Assembly (NCBI GenBank): GCA_938083195.1
Contig: CALKCK010000004.1
Coordinates: 1-64,000 of the forward strand
DNA: 64,000 nucleotides
Origin: an uncultured Pirellulaceae bacterium
GTDB lineage: Bacteria > Planctomycetota > Planctomycetia > Pirellulales > Pirellulaceae
Reading direction: 5' to 3'
Positions 38,081-48,281 of this stretch are shown here, one piece after another (the stretch's first letter is position 1; each line of letters opens with the position of its first letter). The notes beneath the pieces are model-generated. The model saw only the letters and a program-made list of their open reading frames with translations, ran no database searches and was not told the DNA's origin. A program made the translations under genes and the position numbers.

Positions 38081-39562
38081 ATGAAAAAAATACTCTTTAA
38101 CCCGTTATTGTTGTGCTTTTTGTTGAGCAATTTTTGTTTGGTCGAACTGAAAGCTGGAACGAATGATCAGCGTGAATTAAGCCCAAACATCGTCGTGATA
38201 TTCATAGACGATCTTGGGTATGCTGATATTGGTCCCTTTGGTGCCGACGGCTACACCACTCCGAATTTAGACCAGATGGCTAAGCAGGGTCGGCGATTCA
38301 CTGATTTTGTTGCATCGACAGCCGTTTGTTCTGCATCGAGAATTGCACTTTTGACAGGTTGCAATCATCGGCGAGTCGGGATTTCGGGTGCGTTGGGACC
38401 GACGGCAAAGATTGGGATTAATTCTAATGAAATGACGCTTGCTGAGTTGTGTAAGCAAAAGGGGTATGCGACTGCGTGTTTTGGCAAGTGGCACCTCGGC
38501 GTGCAGCAACAATTTTTGCCTTTGCAACATGGATTCGATCAGTATTATGGTCTGCCGTATTCCAACGACATGTGGCCCTACCATCCAAATTTTGTCGACC
38601 TCCCAGTTGATTCACCAAGGCGCAAACGCAATTACCCACCTTTGCCATTATTTGATGGAAATGAAATTGTTGATGCTGAGGTCGATCCGAATGACCAAAC
38701 CCAATTGACGACTGCCTACACTGAAAGAGCAGTCGAGTTCATCGAAGAAAATCACGATCGCCCATTCCTGCTTTATCTCCCGCATTCGATGGTGCATGTG
38801 CCATTGTACGTCTCAAAAAAATTCGCTGGGAAAAGTGGAGCGGGGTTGTTTGGGGATGTCATGATGGAAGTTGATTGGTCCGTTGGCCAAATCAATGCAG
38901 TCTTAAAAAAGCATCGGCTTGCAGAAAACACGCTGGTGATTTTTACGTCCGACAACGGTCCGTGGTTGAGCTATGGAAAGCGGGCCGGATCTGCGGCGCC
39001 TCTAAGGGAGGGAAAGGGGACAATGTTTGAGGGTGGCTATCGTGTGCCGACACTCATGAAATGGGCCGGAAAGATTCCAGCGGATTCGACGTGTGCTGAA
39101 TTAGCGTCAACGATTGATATTTTTCCGACTGTAGCGAAGCTCATTGGCGGCCAGCTTCCCGATCACCGAATTGATGGACACGACATCCGGCCTCTGATGT
39201 TCGGCGAGGCCGATGCCGGTTCGCCACACACTCATTTCCCTTGCTATTATAAGGGCGGTGAGTTGCAGGCAATTCGTGACGCTCAGTTCAAACTCGTTTT
39301 TCCTCACAAGTATCGAGCTCTCAATGGGCGCGTTGGGAATGACGATGGCAAACCGATCAAATACGATCAAAATCAAGCGGAGTTTGCACTTTATGATTTG
39401 CGGGCCGATATTGGCGAGACGACCAATGTTGCGGAGCAACATCCCGAAGTGGTGGCAAAACTGACGAAGTCTGCCGACGCAGTCCGCAAAGACCTCGGCG
39501 ACCGACTAACCAAAACGACGGGTTCAGGAATCCGTCCCGCTGGTCGGGTTTCTGTTAAATGA
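38081..39562 (+). CDS. Exported type I sulfatase
   Basis: Formylglycine-dependent sulfatase, 493 residues from the ATG at 38081, with signal peptide ([18 protein letters not shown]). The maturation motif CSASR (Cys83) would be converted to formylglycine; [14 protein letters not shown] supplies calcium ligands and FTSDNGPW and [11 protein letters not shown] complete the active-site area. Alkaline-phosphatase superfamily fold. Substrate unknown; planctomycete sulfatases mostly act on sulfated polysaccharides. No formylglycine-generating enzyme or other sulfatase is nearby. The 14 codons before 38081 are not needed. Its stop overlaps that of the convergent acyl-CoA dehydrogenase by eight bases. 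Confidence 0.93.
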   Translation: MKKILFNPLLLCFLLSNFCLVELKAGTNDQRELSPNIVVIFIDDLGYADIGPFGADGYTTPNLDQMAKQGRRFTDFVASTAVCSASRIALLTGCNHRRVGISGALGPTAKIGINSNEMTLAELCKQKGYATACFGKWHLGVQQQFLPLQHGFDQYYGLPYSNDMWPYHPNFVDLPVDSPRRKRNYPPLPLFDGNEIVDAEVDPNDQTQLTTAYTERAVEFIEENHDRPFLLYLPHSMVHVPLYVSKKFAGKSGAGLFGDVMMEVDWSVGQINAVLKKHRLAENTLVIFTSDNGPWLSYGKRAGSAAPLREGKGTMFEGGYRVPTLMKWAGKIPADSTCAELASTIDIFPTVAKLIGGQLPDHRIDGHDIRPLMFGEADAGSPHTHFPCYYKGGELQAIRDAQFKLVFPHKYRALNGRVGNDDGKPIKYDQNQAEFALYDLRADIGETTNVAEQHPEVVAKLTKSADAVRKDLGDRLTKTTGSGIRPAGRVSVK

Positions 39563-41642
39563 ATCGGTCGATGAACCGCGGATCGAGTGGAATGTCGGCG
39601 ACTTCGATGTCTGCAATTAGGTCTTGATGGAGTTTCGAATTTTTGTCCATCATGAGTTGGCCAATTTCAGCCCATGCTCTTTGGAGTTGGACAGAAGATT
39701 CTTGCCCTTTGAGCCGCAAAGATGCTTCGAGATCCAGGGCATTGGCAATCTTTAAATATTCTGGATTCGGTTCGTCCATTGAGAGTGCGAAACAAAGTGA
39801 CGCGAGATTGTGGCAAAGTTGGTCGAATACACCACCTTCATCACCCAGAAGAAATGACTGATCCATAAACGACTTTTGGTATTTCGCAATGATCAGCAAG
39901 ATGCGTCGTCCAAGGACGCGGTTCCTCTTTAATGCTCGCTCTGTGTACTTTCGTTTCAGCATGAATAGATTGTTCACGCCCTTCAGGTTTCCAGGTGAAG
40001 GCAGGAATGAGCCGAGCACTGTTTTTGCTACGAACCATCCAAATTTTGCTTTTTCACCAAGTCCAAACTTTCCATTGACTTCGGCAATGCCGATCGGCAC
40101 CAAATACTGGCTTCGGATGTTGCGGGTCATCGCATTGGGAGCCCCCACGTCGGAGAGAACTGGATTAGGTCCTTCGTAGACCGTAGCAATGGTAAACTCG
40201 TGCATGTTTTCACCGATGTAATTCTCGATCGGATTTTCAGGCATCCCTTGATCCGCGGTCTGAGCATCGGATCGGAGGTATTTACGTCTCTCATCGGTAT
40301 GGACGGAGCGCCCGCCCTGAATTTGATAACAGTTGATTGCTGTTTCGAGTAATGTTTTGGTTGCATAAACCTTGGCGATCATTCCCTGCGTCTCATCGCG
40401 GACTCCGTTAGCCGCAAGTCGGAAGCAAAGGTCACCTAGTACTCTGGCGGCAAGCCCATGGGCCGTCGCTCGACCAATCCAAGTTTGAATTCTAGGTGCG
40501 CTACCAATCGGCTTTCCAAAAGTACTGCGGAAGGATGTCCAACCACCAGCATTAGGTTCTCCCGATTTGAAATCTTCCGCTGACGATTCGTTGTTCGCCG
40601 GGTTGGTTTCCGGGTCGTTAATCAGATGTGCAAGTAGTTTAAATGTCTTGGCGGCGCTATTAACTCCAATTCCCCCACGGCCCTTTGCAAGCGAACTGAA
40701 TGCCTGGGCGAGTCCTTTTCCGGGAGGTCCAAGGAGGCAGTTTTTTGGAATCGGGCAATCCATTAATCGGAAGCGAGCATTCCAAAGGTAATCGAAAGCG
40801 GTAAGATCGTTCCGCTTCATTCGAAAATTTGCATTGTCCGCTGGTGGGACTTCGAAAATGATCATCCCAGAATCTCGGCCGGGCTGTGTGTCATGTCCCT
40901 CTAGCTTCACGACCAAAACACAGACGCCACCATAAATCACATTCGTAATTGGCCATTTCACACCGTTGACAAGGTATTGATCCCCATCTAATCGAGCGGT
41001 CATCGACAACTTGCTGGGGTCGGCGCCGACTCCAGGTTCCGTGAGCGCGAACGACCCGAGCAATTCGCCCTTTGCCATTTTTGGCAGAAAGTATTCCTTC
41101 TGTTCGGCCGTTCCAAAATCTAAAATAGGCGTCACTGGTCCGAGGAAATTATGAACTTCGAACATCACTGCAAGGTCCGGATGCACAAATGTTAACGCTC
41201 TAAGCAATGGGCCGAGATCGCCGAGTTTTGCTCCGCTCCCACCGTACTCTTCGGGAATGGCGAGTCCAAAAAAACCGGTTTCGGCAAGCCCGGAAAGGAT
41301 GTCGTCGCGAAACAACATTTTTTGATTGTCAAAAAGCGTATTTTCTTTCTTCCGCTTCAGGAGAAACTCCAACGAAGCCCCCATTACTTGAGCAACTTTT
41401 TTGGTGGGCGCAAACGTACCCGCTTCGAACTCGTGGGCCTTGCCGGTTCCGAACAGCGAAGCGATGGTTGGTGCTTCGCCAGAAAATTGATTCTCCGCAG
41501 TTTGGTCGGCATCATCAAGCGTTGAGAGCGCGGCGACTTCGTCCGATGACTTGCCCGCCTGCTGAAGAATTAACGCCATTGCGTCTTCTCCAGTCGAAAC
41601 GGTTGGGCTGTCTTTGGTTTGGTTTTCGATTTCTTTCAACAT
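39555..41642 (-). CDS. Large acyl-CoA dehydrogenase family protein
   Basis: 695 residues, clearly longer than the classical 380-residue enzymes. An N-terminal extension of about 100 residues comes first. The N and middle domains follow: [33 protein letters not shown] and [12 protein letters not shown]. The C-terminal helical domain includes [18 protein letters not shown] and [21 protein letters not shown], where the catalytic Glu of the EG motif is found. The last 150 residues are helical and resemble large VLCAD/FadE-type members. Likely FAD-dependent alpha,beta-dehydrogenation of an acyl-CoA in beta-oxidation; chain length not predictable. No beta-oxidation partner is adjacent. Confidence 0.88.
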   Translation of the reverse strand: MLKEIENQTKDSPTVSTGEDAMALILQQAGKSSDEVAALSTLDDADQTAENQFSGEAPTIASLFGTGKAHEFEAGTFAPTKKVAQVMGASLEFLLKRKKENTLFDNQKMLFRDDILSGLAETGFFGLAIPEEYGGSGAKLGDLGPLLRALTFVHPDLAVMFEVHNFLGPVTPILDFGTAEQKEYFLPKMAKGELLGSFALTEPGVGADPSKLSMTARLDGDQYLVNGVKWPITNVIYGGVCVLVVKLEGHDTQPGRDSGMIIFEVPPADNANFRMKRNDLTAFDYLWNARFRLMDCPIPKNCLLGPPGKGLAQAFSSLAKGRGGIGVNSAAKTFKLLAHLINDPETNPANNESSAEDFKSGEPNAGGWTSFRSTFGKPIGSAPRIQTWIGRATAHGLAARVLGDLCFRLAANGVRDETQGMIAKVYATKTLLETAINCYQIQGGRSVHTDERRKYLRSDAQTADQGMPENPIENYIGENMHEFTIATVYEGPNPVLSDVGAPNAMTRNIRSQYLVPIGIAEVNGKFGLGEKAKFGWFVAKTVLGSFLPSPGNLKGVNNLFMLKRKYTERALKRNRVLGRRILLIIAKYQKSFMDQSFLLGDEGGVFDQLCHNLASLCFALSMDEPNPEYLKIANALDLEASLRLKGQESSVQLQRAWAEIGQLMMDKNSKLHQDLIADIEVADIPLDPRFIDRFI

Positions 41643-42005
41643 GGCTTTGAGTCAACTTTAAAGTGAGGAAAAGAAAAAAGAAACACGTACGAGTTCGACC
41701 GGAGAATTGAAAACGTGAGCGAGGTTTTTGGCCTACTAAAGATAAACCGAATCCGTCGATATCTTATAACTTGCGACGATGGACGGTCCAAGTGCTTAAA
41801 GGTGAATCACAGGTAATCGAGCGTTTTCGGATTCGATCGTCCATATGCTGAACTAATATTCCATTCAAAACAGCGAGTGTGCGAGCGATACGGGAAGTTT
41901 GTTATCTGGATTTTTGTCTTGATTAAAAGGAACGTTCATTCATAAAAAAAGCCGCGTCCTAAGGAAGCGGCTTTTGGTAAACGTTGTTTGAATTCTGAGA
42001 TCCAA
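41643..42005. other. Intergenic region with a terminator
   Basis: About 360 bases upstream of the acyl-CoA dehydrogenase and downstream of the DUF6800 gene. Apart from the terminator hairpin at 41947-41975, nothing is recognised; it should carry the acyl-CoA dehydrogenase promoter. Confidence 0.45.
41944..41975 (-). terminator. Rho-independent terminator of the DUF6800 gene
   Basis: Stem AAAAGCCGC (41947-41955) / GCGGCTTTT (41967-41975), 11-base loop; read leftward it runs into a T tract (A run from 41944). It lies 31 bases beyond the stop at 42006. Confidence 0.85.
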
Positions 42006-42182
42006 TTACTTAAGGCCCATGGTCTTAAGCAGTCCTTCGGCACCTGGAGTTAGTCGTCGAACTTTTGCGGCAAGAACTTCTTTCTCGGATGAAGAAGCTT
42101 TTTCTGCTCGCTTGCGGAGCAGCCCCATTTTCTTCTTGCGTTTGCGGCGTCGACGTAGTTCTCGTTCTCTTTCACTTCCCAT
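42006..42182 (-). CDS. DUF6800-like small basic protein
   Basis: 58 residues from the ATG at 42182, preceded by AGGAAG about seven bases upstream. Very basic N-terminal half with runs of Arg and Lys (RERELRRRRKRKKKMG), then KEVLAAKVRRLTPGAEGLLK. The RRLTPGAE block is typical of small proteins in planctomycetes classed as DUF6800. The charge suggests nucleic-acid or ribosome association, but no function is known. The frame continues upstream to 42251, but that part is not needed. It has its own terminator and is probably a monocistronic gene. Confidence 0.78.
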   Translation of the reverse strand: MGSERERELRRRRKRKKKMGLLRKRAEKASSSEKEVLAAKVRRLTPGAEGLLKTMGLK

Positions 42183-42351
42183 GGGACTTCCTGAATGCTT
42201 TTGCGGTTTAAATTTATGGATGTTCGTTGCTGAATTTGTCGGTTCGCTCAACCACTACGATACTTGAAAACCGATTTTTGTTCAACGGCTTCTCGAGATT
42301 GTCTCTAGCTGGGACGATCATTTTCGGGGCAAATTCATGGAAATAGGAAAA

Positions 42352-42375
42352 AGCCCCGCGATTAAACGCGGGGCT
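42352..42375 (-). terminator. Rho-independent terminator of the Cys-rich gene
   Basis: Perfect 9-bp GC-rich stem AGCCCCGCG (42352-42360) / CGCGGGGCT (42367-42375), 6-base loop, with a T-rich stretch when read leftward. It lies 70 bases past the stop at 42445. Confidence 0.85.
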
Positions 42376-42444
42376 CAGGAGTAAAGCCTCGATAAACACG
42401 AGCTTTGGCCAATTTCCTAGTGAGCGGGTTTGTTTTGTTTTCTA

Positions 42445-43143
42445 TTACACGCCGCTTGGTTTGCCTGGGGCTTCGTCGGTAGGATTTGCCTCATCCATGA
42501 TTGGGCCAATGCAGCTTTGCATGCCTGCGGTGCCGTATTCGAAACCGATGCATTCGTCGAAATAGGCACCAGAGCAACCGCATCGGTCCTTACTACACTG
42601 GAATAATTCGTGCCGGCTGAACTTGCAGCTTTTAAATAAGTGGCGAATTTTGCAGCCTGATTCGCAACCGCAGTCGGCGTCGTCGGAGCACCCAGCGTTC
42701 TGGCAGTCGTTGCTCTGTGGTGGCCAACCGAAACAGTGACCGTCTTGGCTGTTGCACTTGTCTCCGAATCCAGCGATTCGTTGTTTCAGTTTGCAGGTAT
42801 GTCCGCAGTCGCTATCGCAACCTTGGTCGCAACTGGAAGACTTTTGAAAAAGCCCATGCAGCTTGGATCCCCTTCGGCATCCACCAGAGCATTCTTGCGA
42901 CCCACATGAATTACATCCACCCACGGTAATGCTGCAGTCCGCATTGCAGTAGCCTGCCCAAAGGCCAGCTGCTTTTTGTTGACTGACACCTCGGCCGCAA
43001 TTCCTTAAACCCCACGTCCGAGACTGGTTGCTTTGATTGACCTCTGGAACACTGCTGTTGCAAGCACAGTCCTGAGCTGAAACGAAGCTCGAGAGTGAGA
43101 GGGCAGCTGATAATACGAAAAATTTAAAGGCTGGACGAAACAT
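42445..43143 (-). CDS. Exported cysteine-rich protein, unknown function
   Basis: 232 residues from the ATG at 43143 (AGGAG lies 11-15 bases upstream). The signal peptide FKFFVLSAALSLSSFVSA is followed by a mature chain with about 26 cysteines in irregular clusters (CNADC, CNSCGSQECSGGC, CDQGCDSDCGHTC, CSDDADCGCESGC, CSKDRCGCSG), many Gly and Asp, and little predicted secondary structure. Disulfide-stabilised or metal-binding structure at the cell surface is the natural reading; planctomycete cell envelopes were historically described as Cys-rich protein. No homologous family can be named. Monocistronic, with terminator. Confidence 0.75.
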   Translation of the reverse strand: MFRPAFKFFVLSAALSLSSFVSAQDCACNSSVPEVNQSNQSRTWGLRNCGRGVSQQKAAGLWAGYCNADCSITVGGCNSCGSQECSGGCRRGSKLHGLFQKSSSCDQGCDSDCGHTCKLKQRIAGFGDKCNSQDGHCFGWPPQSNDCQNAGCSDDADCGCESGCKIRHLFKSCKFSRHELFQCSKDRCGCSGAYFDECIGFEYGTAGMQSCIGPIMDEANPTDEAPGKPSGV

Positions 43144-43794
43144 TTTAGGCAAACTCCTGATGAGCAAATTGGCACAATTGCCGGTCAATCTTAACCCTGT
43201 TATTTTGGCCGCCTCGGGTCTGGCGTAATTGCGATTGAGAGGTCACTAACCACCGCGAGTTCATTCAGACCCAATTGAATGAATCAGGCTCGGTGTGCGC
43301 TTTCGTCGCGACTGCTTTTCTTTCATCGTCGGTTGACCGTGGAAGCGAAATTGAAAGGTGGTAGTTTTAAAAATTTTTAACCTGCCGAGCTGGAGTATTA
43401 GGGGAAGCACCGCTCTCACCATTCGTATGGCTAAATTTCATCAGACCAATCCCATGCATTGTTCTTGGTTTGGCGATAATCTTAGACGAGCGGATTGTAA
43501 CGAGGGGTGGGTTAACGATGCCCATCCACCGTATCAAAGTGTTTTGCGTTGGGTTCGTCTGGGTCGGTCAGGTCAGCGAAGATTCGAACAAGCGTGATGG
43601 TCGCTTGTGATGATGCCTTGTTAGAGTGTTTTGTCGGAATGCCCTGTAAATCTATATCGTGCCGATTGAATGGCTTAAAGGGCAGTGTGCCGATATGGCA
43701 AACTTTTCAGTGGAGTTGGTTCGATAGACAACGTAGCGTGAAATATCTTCCGGTTCGCACCGGAGCCAGCAACGAACTTAATTGGGATATTCCC
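43144..43794. other. Large divergent intergenic region
   Basis: 650 bases without a supported gene between the Cys-rich gene and the receiver-domain gene. An inverted repeat TTCATTCA (43261-43268) / TGAATGAA (43277-43284) could be an operator. Two rightward frames (43358-43597 and the extension of the receiver gene to 43549) have Trp/Arg-rich, non-protein-like translations. Confidence 0.45.
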
Positions 43795-44319
43795 ATGGGT
43801 AGCTTTCGTCGACCATCTGTTTTGATTGTTGATTCAGATACTGAGTCATTGTTTGCGTTAGCGCAAATGGTTAACTCATTAAAAATTGGGAACGCTAAAT
43901 TTCAATTACTGACAGCCGTAAGTGCCCAACGTGCAATGAATTTGGCGAATCACGTAACGATTGACTTGGTGATTTCAGATATCCAACTGCTGGACATGCC
44001 GGGAGAAGATCTAATTGACACGATCAGGGGGCTGACGGGCTGTTTTCAGTTGCCCGCAATGGTGCTCAATCGAAATCAGCAGGTAGATGTGATTCGCCGT
44101 GTCAATGATCGCGGTGCGGCCTTTCATTTGAGAAAGCCGATTGATCGAAAATCGTTTAGCGAACTGACTAGGATTTCATTGTTATCCACGAAATTTGGAA
44201 AAGCTCCGGACAGCCCTGTATTGGCTGCCTCGTCACAATCTGGACACAATCATTTTCCAGTACTTGATTCTCAGCGTGATGGATTACTGGGTAGAAATGA
44301 AAGTTCCGTGTTTGGCTAA
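43795..44319 (+). CDS. Orphan response regulator (receiver domain only)
   Basis: 174 residues from the ATG at 43795; the frame extends to 43549 but those 82 codons are not protein-like. One CheY-like receiver domain: acidic pair D13/D15 (VLIVDSDTE), phosphoacceptor D62 (LVISDIQLLD) and the conserved lysine K114 (HLRKPIDRK), so phosphorylation is plausible. The expected Ser/Thr after strand 4 is replaced in PAMVLNRNQQ. A 40-residue low-complexity tail has no output domain. No kinase is adjacent; the hybrid kinase at 59-62 kb is a remote candidate. Confidence 0.75.
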   Translation: MGSFRRPSVLIVDSDTESLFALAQMVNSLKIGNAKFQLLTAVSAQRAMNLANHVTIDLVISDIQLLDMPGEDLIDTIRGLTGCFQLPAMVLNRNQQVDVIRRVNDRGAAFHLRKPIDRKSFSELTRISLLSTKFGKAPDSPVLAASSQSGHNHFPVLDSQRDGLLGRNESSVFG

Positions 44320-44495
44320 AACTGAGTCGGATTTGCATCAATTCTTTCATCGCCATCAATTTTGTGGGATATGTTTAAAACATCGAGAGCATCAAGGGTG
44401 GGATAAATAGCCGGTCTTACTTGTTACGTGTTGTTATCCAAATTAGGATTCGGGCTGCCGAGTCTGCCACTTTTTTTAAAAAACGAAGCTGAAAT

Positions 44496-46049
44496 ATGAT
44501 CATCGGTGCCATTAAGGAATCTGCGTCGGGTGAACGCCGAGTCGCCGTAACTCCCGAATCCGTCAAGAAACTGGTTAAGCTCGGTTATCAGGTCTTGATC
44601 GAATCAGGTTGTGGAGCGGAAGCAAATTTCCCGGATTCGTTTTATCAGGCGTCCGGAGCAGAGGTATTACTTGATCGGGATTCCGTATTGGCACAGGCGG
44701 ACTTATTAGTCAAAGTTAACGTGCCGCAAAGTGACGAAATTTTACTTTGCAAAGAAGGCTGCGGATTGATTAGTTTTGTTTGGCCGGCGAAAAACGAAAA
44801 TCAGGTTGATCAACTAAGGCAACGCAAAATCACGACATTGGCGATGGATTGCGTTCCGCGGATTTCCCGTGCTCAAAAATTAGATGCACTCAGCTCAATG
44901 GCCAATATTGCTGGTTACCGCGCGGTCGTTGAAGCGGCGAACGAATTCGGAAGTTTCTTTACCGGGCAGATTACTGCAGCCGGGAAAGTTCCACCTGCGA
45001 AAGTGCTAGTGATTGGTGCTGGAGTTGCCGGGCTTGCGGCAATTGGAACAGCGAAGAGTCTGGGGGCAATCGTGCGAGCTTTCGACACACGCTTAGCCGT
45101 CAAAGATCAAGTTAAAAGTATGGGGGCTGATTTCCTTGAATTGGAATTTGAGGAATCTGGCGAAGGAGAGGGTGGCTATGCGAAAACAATGAGCGAAGAG
45201 TTCATTGTTGCCGAGATGGCGTTGTTTGCTGAACAGGCTCGAGAAGTAGATATCATTGTCACAACGGCTTTGATTCCGGGGCGCCCGGCGCCCGAACTGA
45301 TTACTCCCGAAATGGTAGCCAGTATGAAACCGGGAAGTGTGATTGTTGATCTGGCGGCGCAGAATGGTGGCAACTGTAAGTTAACGCGTCCCGACGAAAA
45401 AGTAGTTGTCGATGGCGTTACCATTATCGGCTATACGGATCTTCCAAGTCGGTTGCCCACACAGTCGTCGAACCTTTACGCCAATAACATCGTTAATTTA
45501 TTGACTGATATGACCCCTGAAAAGGATGGTCAGTTAGAGGTCGATCTAGAAGATCAAGTAGTGCGTGGAACATTGATTACCTATCAAGGTGAATTGATGT
45601 GGCCACCGCCAAAAATCGTCATTCCCAGTCCACCGCCAAAAGCCGCTTCGGTCGAAGCGATCGAGCCAGCGGGGAAGCCATCTGAGAATTCTACAAATCA
45701 TTGGATATTAACTTTCGTCGCAATTGTGTTGGGGGCCAGTTTTCTGTGGCTGCTTGGCAACTACGCTCCCGCTGAATTTATTTCGCATTTGACAGTGTTC
45801 ATGTTGGCGTGTTTTGTTGGCTGGCAACTTGTTTGGAATGTCACGCCCGCCTTGCATACACCGCTGATGAGCGTTACCAACGCGATCAGTGGAATCATTG
45901 TGATCGGTGGGCTATTGCAAATGGGAAGTGATTGGCAAAGCCCGAGTTCATTGTTGGCGGCCGCTGCCGTACTGATTGCAACAGTGAACGTCGTCGGCGG
46001 ATTTTGGGTAACGCATCGAATGCTTGCCATGTTTAGAAAGCAGGACTGA
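44496..46049 (+). CDS. pntA: NAD(P) transhydrogenase subunit alpha PntA
   Basis: Proton-translocating transhydrogenase, alpha subunit with NAD(H)-binding domain I plus the first part of the membrane domain, as in E. coli. 517 residues: [19 protein letters not shown] at the start, Rossmann motif [20 protein letters not shown] at about 171-190, then [25 protein letters not shown] in part. A Pro-rich linker near residues 370-400 precedes four hydrophobic helices. With PntB it moves hydride from NADH to NADP+ driven by the proton gradient. The gene is followed after only two bases by pntB. Confidence 0.96.
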   Translation: MIIGAIKESASGERRVAVTPESVKKLVKLGYQVLIESGCGAEANFPDSFYQASGAEVLLDRDSVLAQADLLVKVNVPQSDEILLCKEGCGLISFVWPAKNENQVDQLRQRKITTLAMDCVPRISRAQKLDALSSMANIAGYRAVVEAANEFGSFFTGQITAAGKVPPAKVLVIGAGVAGLAAIGTAKSLGAIVRAFDTRLAVKDQVKSMGADFLELEFEESGEGEGGYAKTMSEEFIVAEMALFAEQAREVDIIVTTALIPGRPAPELITPEMVASMKPGSVIVDLAAQNGGNCKLTRPDEKVVVDGVTIIGYTDLPSRLPTQSSNLYANNIVNLLTDMTPEKDGQLEVDLEDQVVRGTLITYQGELMWPPPKIVIPSPPPKAASVEAIEPAGKPSENSTNHWILTFVAIVLGASFLWLLGNYAPAEFISHLTVFMLACFVGWQLVWNVTPALHTPLMSVTNAISGIIVIGGLLQMGSDWQSPSSLLAAAAVLIATVNVVGGFWVTHRMLAMFRKQD

Positions 46050-46051
46050 GA

Positions 46052-47473
46052 ATGGGTACTGTTCCGCAAGTTGCGTGGCTGATTGCTGCGGTTTGCTTTA
46101 TTTTAAGTCTCGGTGGCTTGAGTCGACATGAGTCGGCAAGGCGGGGTAATTTCCTCGGAATTGTCGGGATGGTGTTAGCCATTGGGGCTGCGTTTTGGCA
46201 GGCGATCGAGAGTGAAGTTTCCGGTGGATTATCTCAAGGTGGACTGTCAGTTTTGGCAGTTGCTCTGGTCGTTGGTGGAATTGTCGGAGGACTGTTGGCG
46301 GTTCGCGTTGCGATGACCGGTATGCCTCAATTGGTTGCAATTCTTCACAGCTTTGTCGGCTTAGCCGCAGTTTTAGTCGGCATCAGTGTTTTTCTACACG
46401 GTCATGGTGGTGCTGAAAACACGGACGTTATCCACGACATCGAAATCTTTCTCGGGGTCTTCATTGGCGGACTAACGTTCACCGGTAGTGTAGTTGCGTG
46501 GGGTAAGCTCGACGGCAAAATTAATAGCCGTCCTTTGCTGATTCCTGGTCGGCATGCACTTAACCTTGCGATGCTGTTGGTCTGCGTTCTCTTGGGTGCT
46601 TGGTTTATTCAATCGTCAGCATCTTCAAGTGACCTTATTGCATTGATAATAATGTTATTGATCTCATTTGTGTTTGGTGCCCACCTCGTGATGGCGATTG
46701 GTGGTGCGGACATGCCGGTGGTAGTTTCGATGCTTAACAGTTACAGCGGTTGGGCGGCGGCGGCGACTGGTTTCATGCTTTCCAATGATTTGCTGATTAT
46801 CACCGGAGCATTGGTTGGCAGTAGCGGAGCGATTTTGAGCTACATCATGTGTCACGCTATGAATCGATCATTCTTGAGTGTTATCCTTGGCGGTTTTGGT
46901 ACGGGAACCGCTGTCGCATCGGCAGGTGTCGACCGCGGAGATTTGGTTCATACGGCGACAACTGCGGACGAAGTAGCTGAAGCATTGAAGAACGCCAAGG
47001 AGGTGATCGTGGTACCTGGTTACGGGATGGCTGTGGCTCAGGCCCAACATCCGATTAGGGAAATCACGGAATTGCTGCAGGCCAATGGTACGCGGACGCG
47101 GTTCGCGATTCACCCCGTCGCGGGGCGACTTCCTGGTCATATGAACGTTCTTCTTGCAGAAGCGAGATTGCCCTACGATCTCGTTTTCGAGATGGACGAA
47201 ATTAACGAGGATTTCCCCGATACGGACGTTGTCTTGGTGGTCGGAGCGAATGATATTGTTAACCCAGGTGCACTGGACGATCCGACGAGCCCAATTTACG
47301 GAATGCCTGTCCTAGAAGCTTGGAAAGCCAAAGAGGTGGTTGTTTTTAAACGGTCGATGGGGTCTGGCTACTCTGGCGTCGACAACCCGCTTTTCTACAA
47401 CGAGAACACCGACATGCTGTTTGGTGATGCTAAGAAGAGCTCAGACGACATTTTACAGGCGCTTCGTCGATAG
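46052..47473 (+). CDS. pntB: NAD(P) transhydrogenase subunit beta PntB
   Basis: Beta subunit with about eight to nine transmembrane helices and the NADP(H)-binding domain III. 473 residues. The membrane part includes [23 protein letters not shown] in part and [16 protein letters not shown] [15 protein letters not shown]. The C-terminal domain has [44 protein letters not shown], and [18 protein letters not shown]. Start ATG two bases after the pntA stop, so coupled. Followed by a 14-nt tandem repeat. Confidence 0.96.
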   Translation: MGTVPQVAWLIAAVCFILSLGGLSRHESARRGNFLGIVGMVLAIGAAFWQAIESEVSGGLSQGGLSVLAVALVVGGIVGGLLAVRVAMTGMPQLVAILHSFVGLAAVLVGISVFLHGHGGAENTDVIHDIEIFLGVFIGGLTFTGSVVAWGKLDGKINSRPLLIPGRHALNLAMLLVCVLLGAWFIQSSASSSDLIALIIMLLISFVFGAHLVMAIGGADMPVVVSMLNSYSGWAAAATGFMLSNDLLIITGALVGSSGAILSYIMCHAMNRSFLSVILGGFGTGTAVASAGVDRGDLVHTATTADEVAEALKNAKEVIVVPGYGMAVAQAQHPIREITELLQANGTRTRFAIHPVAGRLPGHMNVLLAEARLPYDLVFEMDEINEDFPDTDVVLVVGANDIVNPGALDDPTSPIYGMPVLEAWKAKEVVVFKRSMGSGYSGVDNPLFYNENTDMLFGDAKKSSDDILQALRR

Positions 47474-47486
47474 CTGCAAGCAAATT

Positions 47487-47542
47487 ATAAGCGTTTCGAA
47501 ATAAGCGTTTCGAAATAGGCGTTTTGGGATAAGCGTTTTGGG
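47487..47542. repeat. 14-nt tandem repeat, four copies, downstream of pntB
   Basis: ATAAGCGTTTCGAA at 47487-47500 and 47501-47514, then ATAGGCGTTTTGGG (47515-47528) and ATAAGCGTTTTGGG (47529-47542). They begin 13 bases after the pntB stop. Copies 1-2 match each other exactly, as do the last four bases of copies 3-4. Confidence 0.95.
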
Positions 47543-47671
47543 ATAGAAGTCTGGTATTATGATTTCTTCAGTGGGAAATTTTTAACGAAAATTGGCAGGT
47601 AGACCCTGCCAATCGATCAACCGTCGGGCACAATATGCTGTTCTAAATATTGGCTCTTAGGGAGGGGTACC

Positions 47672-48184
47672 ATGTTTTGGGCTATTGTGAATCGGATGAT
47701 AAGCAGCGCCACTGCAATGATCTGTGCGATGCAAATGTGGTACTGGCATTCTAAATTACCGGATCCAATTCCATCTCATTTTGATGCAGCTGGACATGTA
47801 AATGGCGAGATGAGCCTATTCGGTTTTTATGCACTAATGATTATTCTTCAGGTCGTGATGCTGGTCTTGTTTCCAGTTTTAGGAGCGTTTTTAAAAGTTA
47901 TTCCCAATAGTTTTATAAACGTTCCGAATAAGGACTACTGGTTAGCACCGGAACGACGTGATTCGACTCTGCTATTCAATTCGACGTATTTAGTAGCGAT
48001 TGGGTGGCAAACTAGTTGGTTGCTGATTTTTATTTTCCATTTGACCTGCATGGTCGCGGTGGAAAAGAGAGCCGCGATCATGCCTGAATTCAATGTTGTG
48101 CTTGCTGGGTATTTGGCAGTGGTATTTGGTGGAGTTATTTATCTTTACTATAGGTTTCGGCGACCCAAGTTAGAAGTGAATTGA
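47672..48184 (+). CDS. DUF1648-domain membrane protein
   Basis: 170 residues. The motif LPDPIPSHFDAAGHVNG near residues 30-46 is the DUF1648 signature (found in SdpI-like and related membrane proteins). About four hydrophobic segments are seen, the last near residues 141-161. The middle block NVPNKDYWLAPERRD resembles the NKDYW motif of DUF1648 proteins. Function unknown; SdpI relatives are immunity or sensor proteins in Firmicutes, but that role is not implied here. The ATG at 47672 is preceded by GGGAGGGG. Confidence 0.82.
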   Translation: MFWAIVNRMISSATAMICAMQMWYWHSKLPDPIPSHFDAAGHVNGEMSLFGFYALMIILQVVMLVLFPVLGAFLKVIPNSFINVPNKDYWLAPERRDSTLLFNSTYLVAIGWQTSWLLIFIFHLTCMVAVEKRAAIMPEFNVVLAGYLAVVFGGVIYLYYRFRRPKLEVN

Positions 48185-48281
48185 AAAAGGATTAGACCCT
48201 CTGCCATGCTCTTAGTGCGTTTCATTGGCATGAGTTAATTTGGTTTAAGGCAATCGTCAAGAGAACTGAGGAGATCAAACT

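Noticed and set aside
42006..42251. Longer start for the DUF6800-like gene
   Set aside because: The 23 additional residues are not conserved in style, and a good ribosome-binding site is positioned before 42182.
43358..43597. Rightward 79-codon frame upstream of the receiver gene
   Set aside because: Trp/Arg-rich translation without a recognisable domain or ribosome-binding site, and it overlaps the N-terminal extension of the receiver frame.
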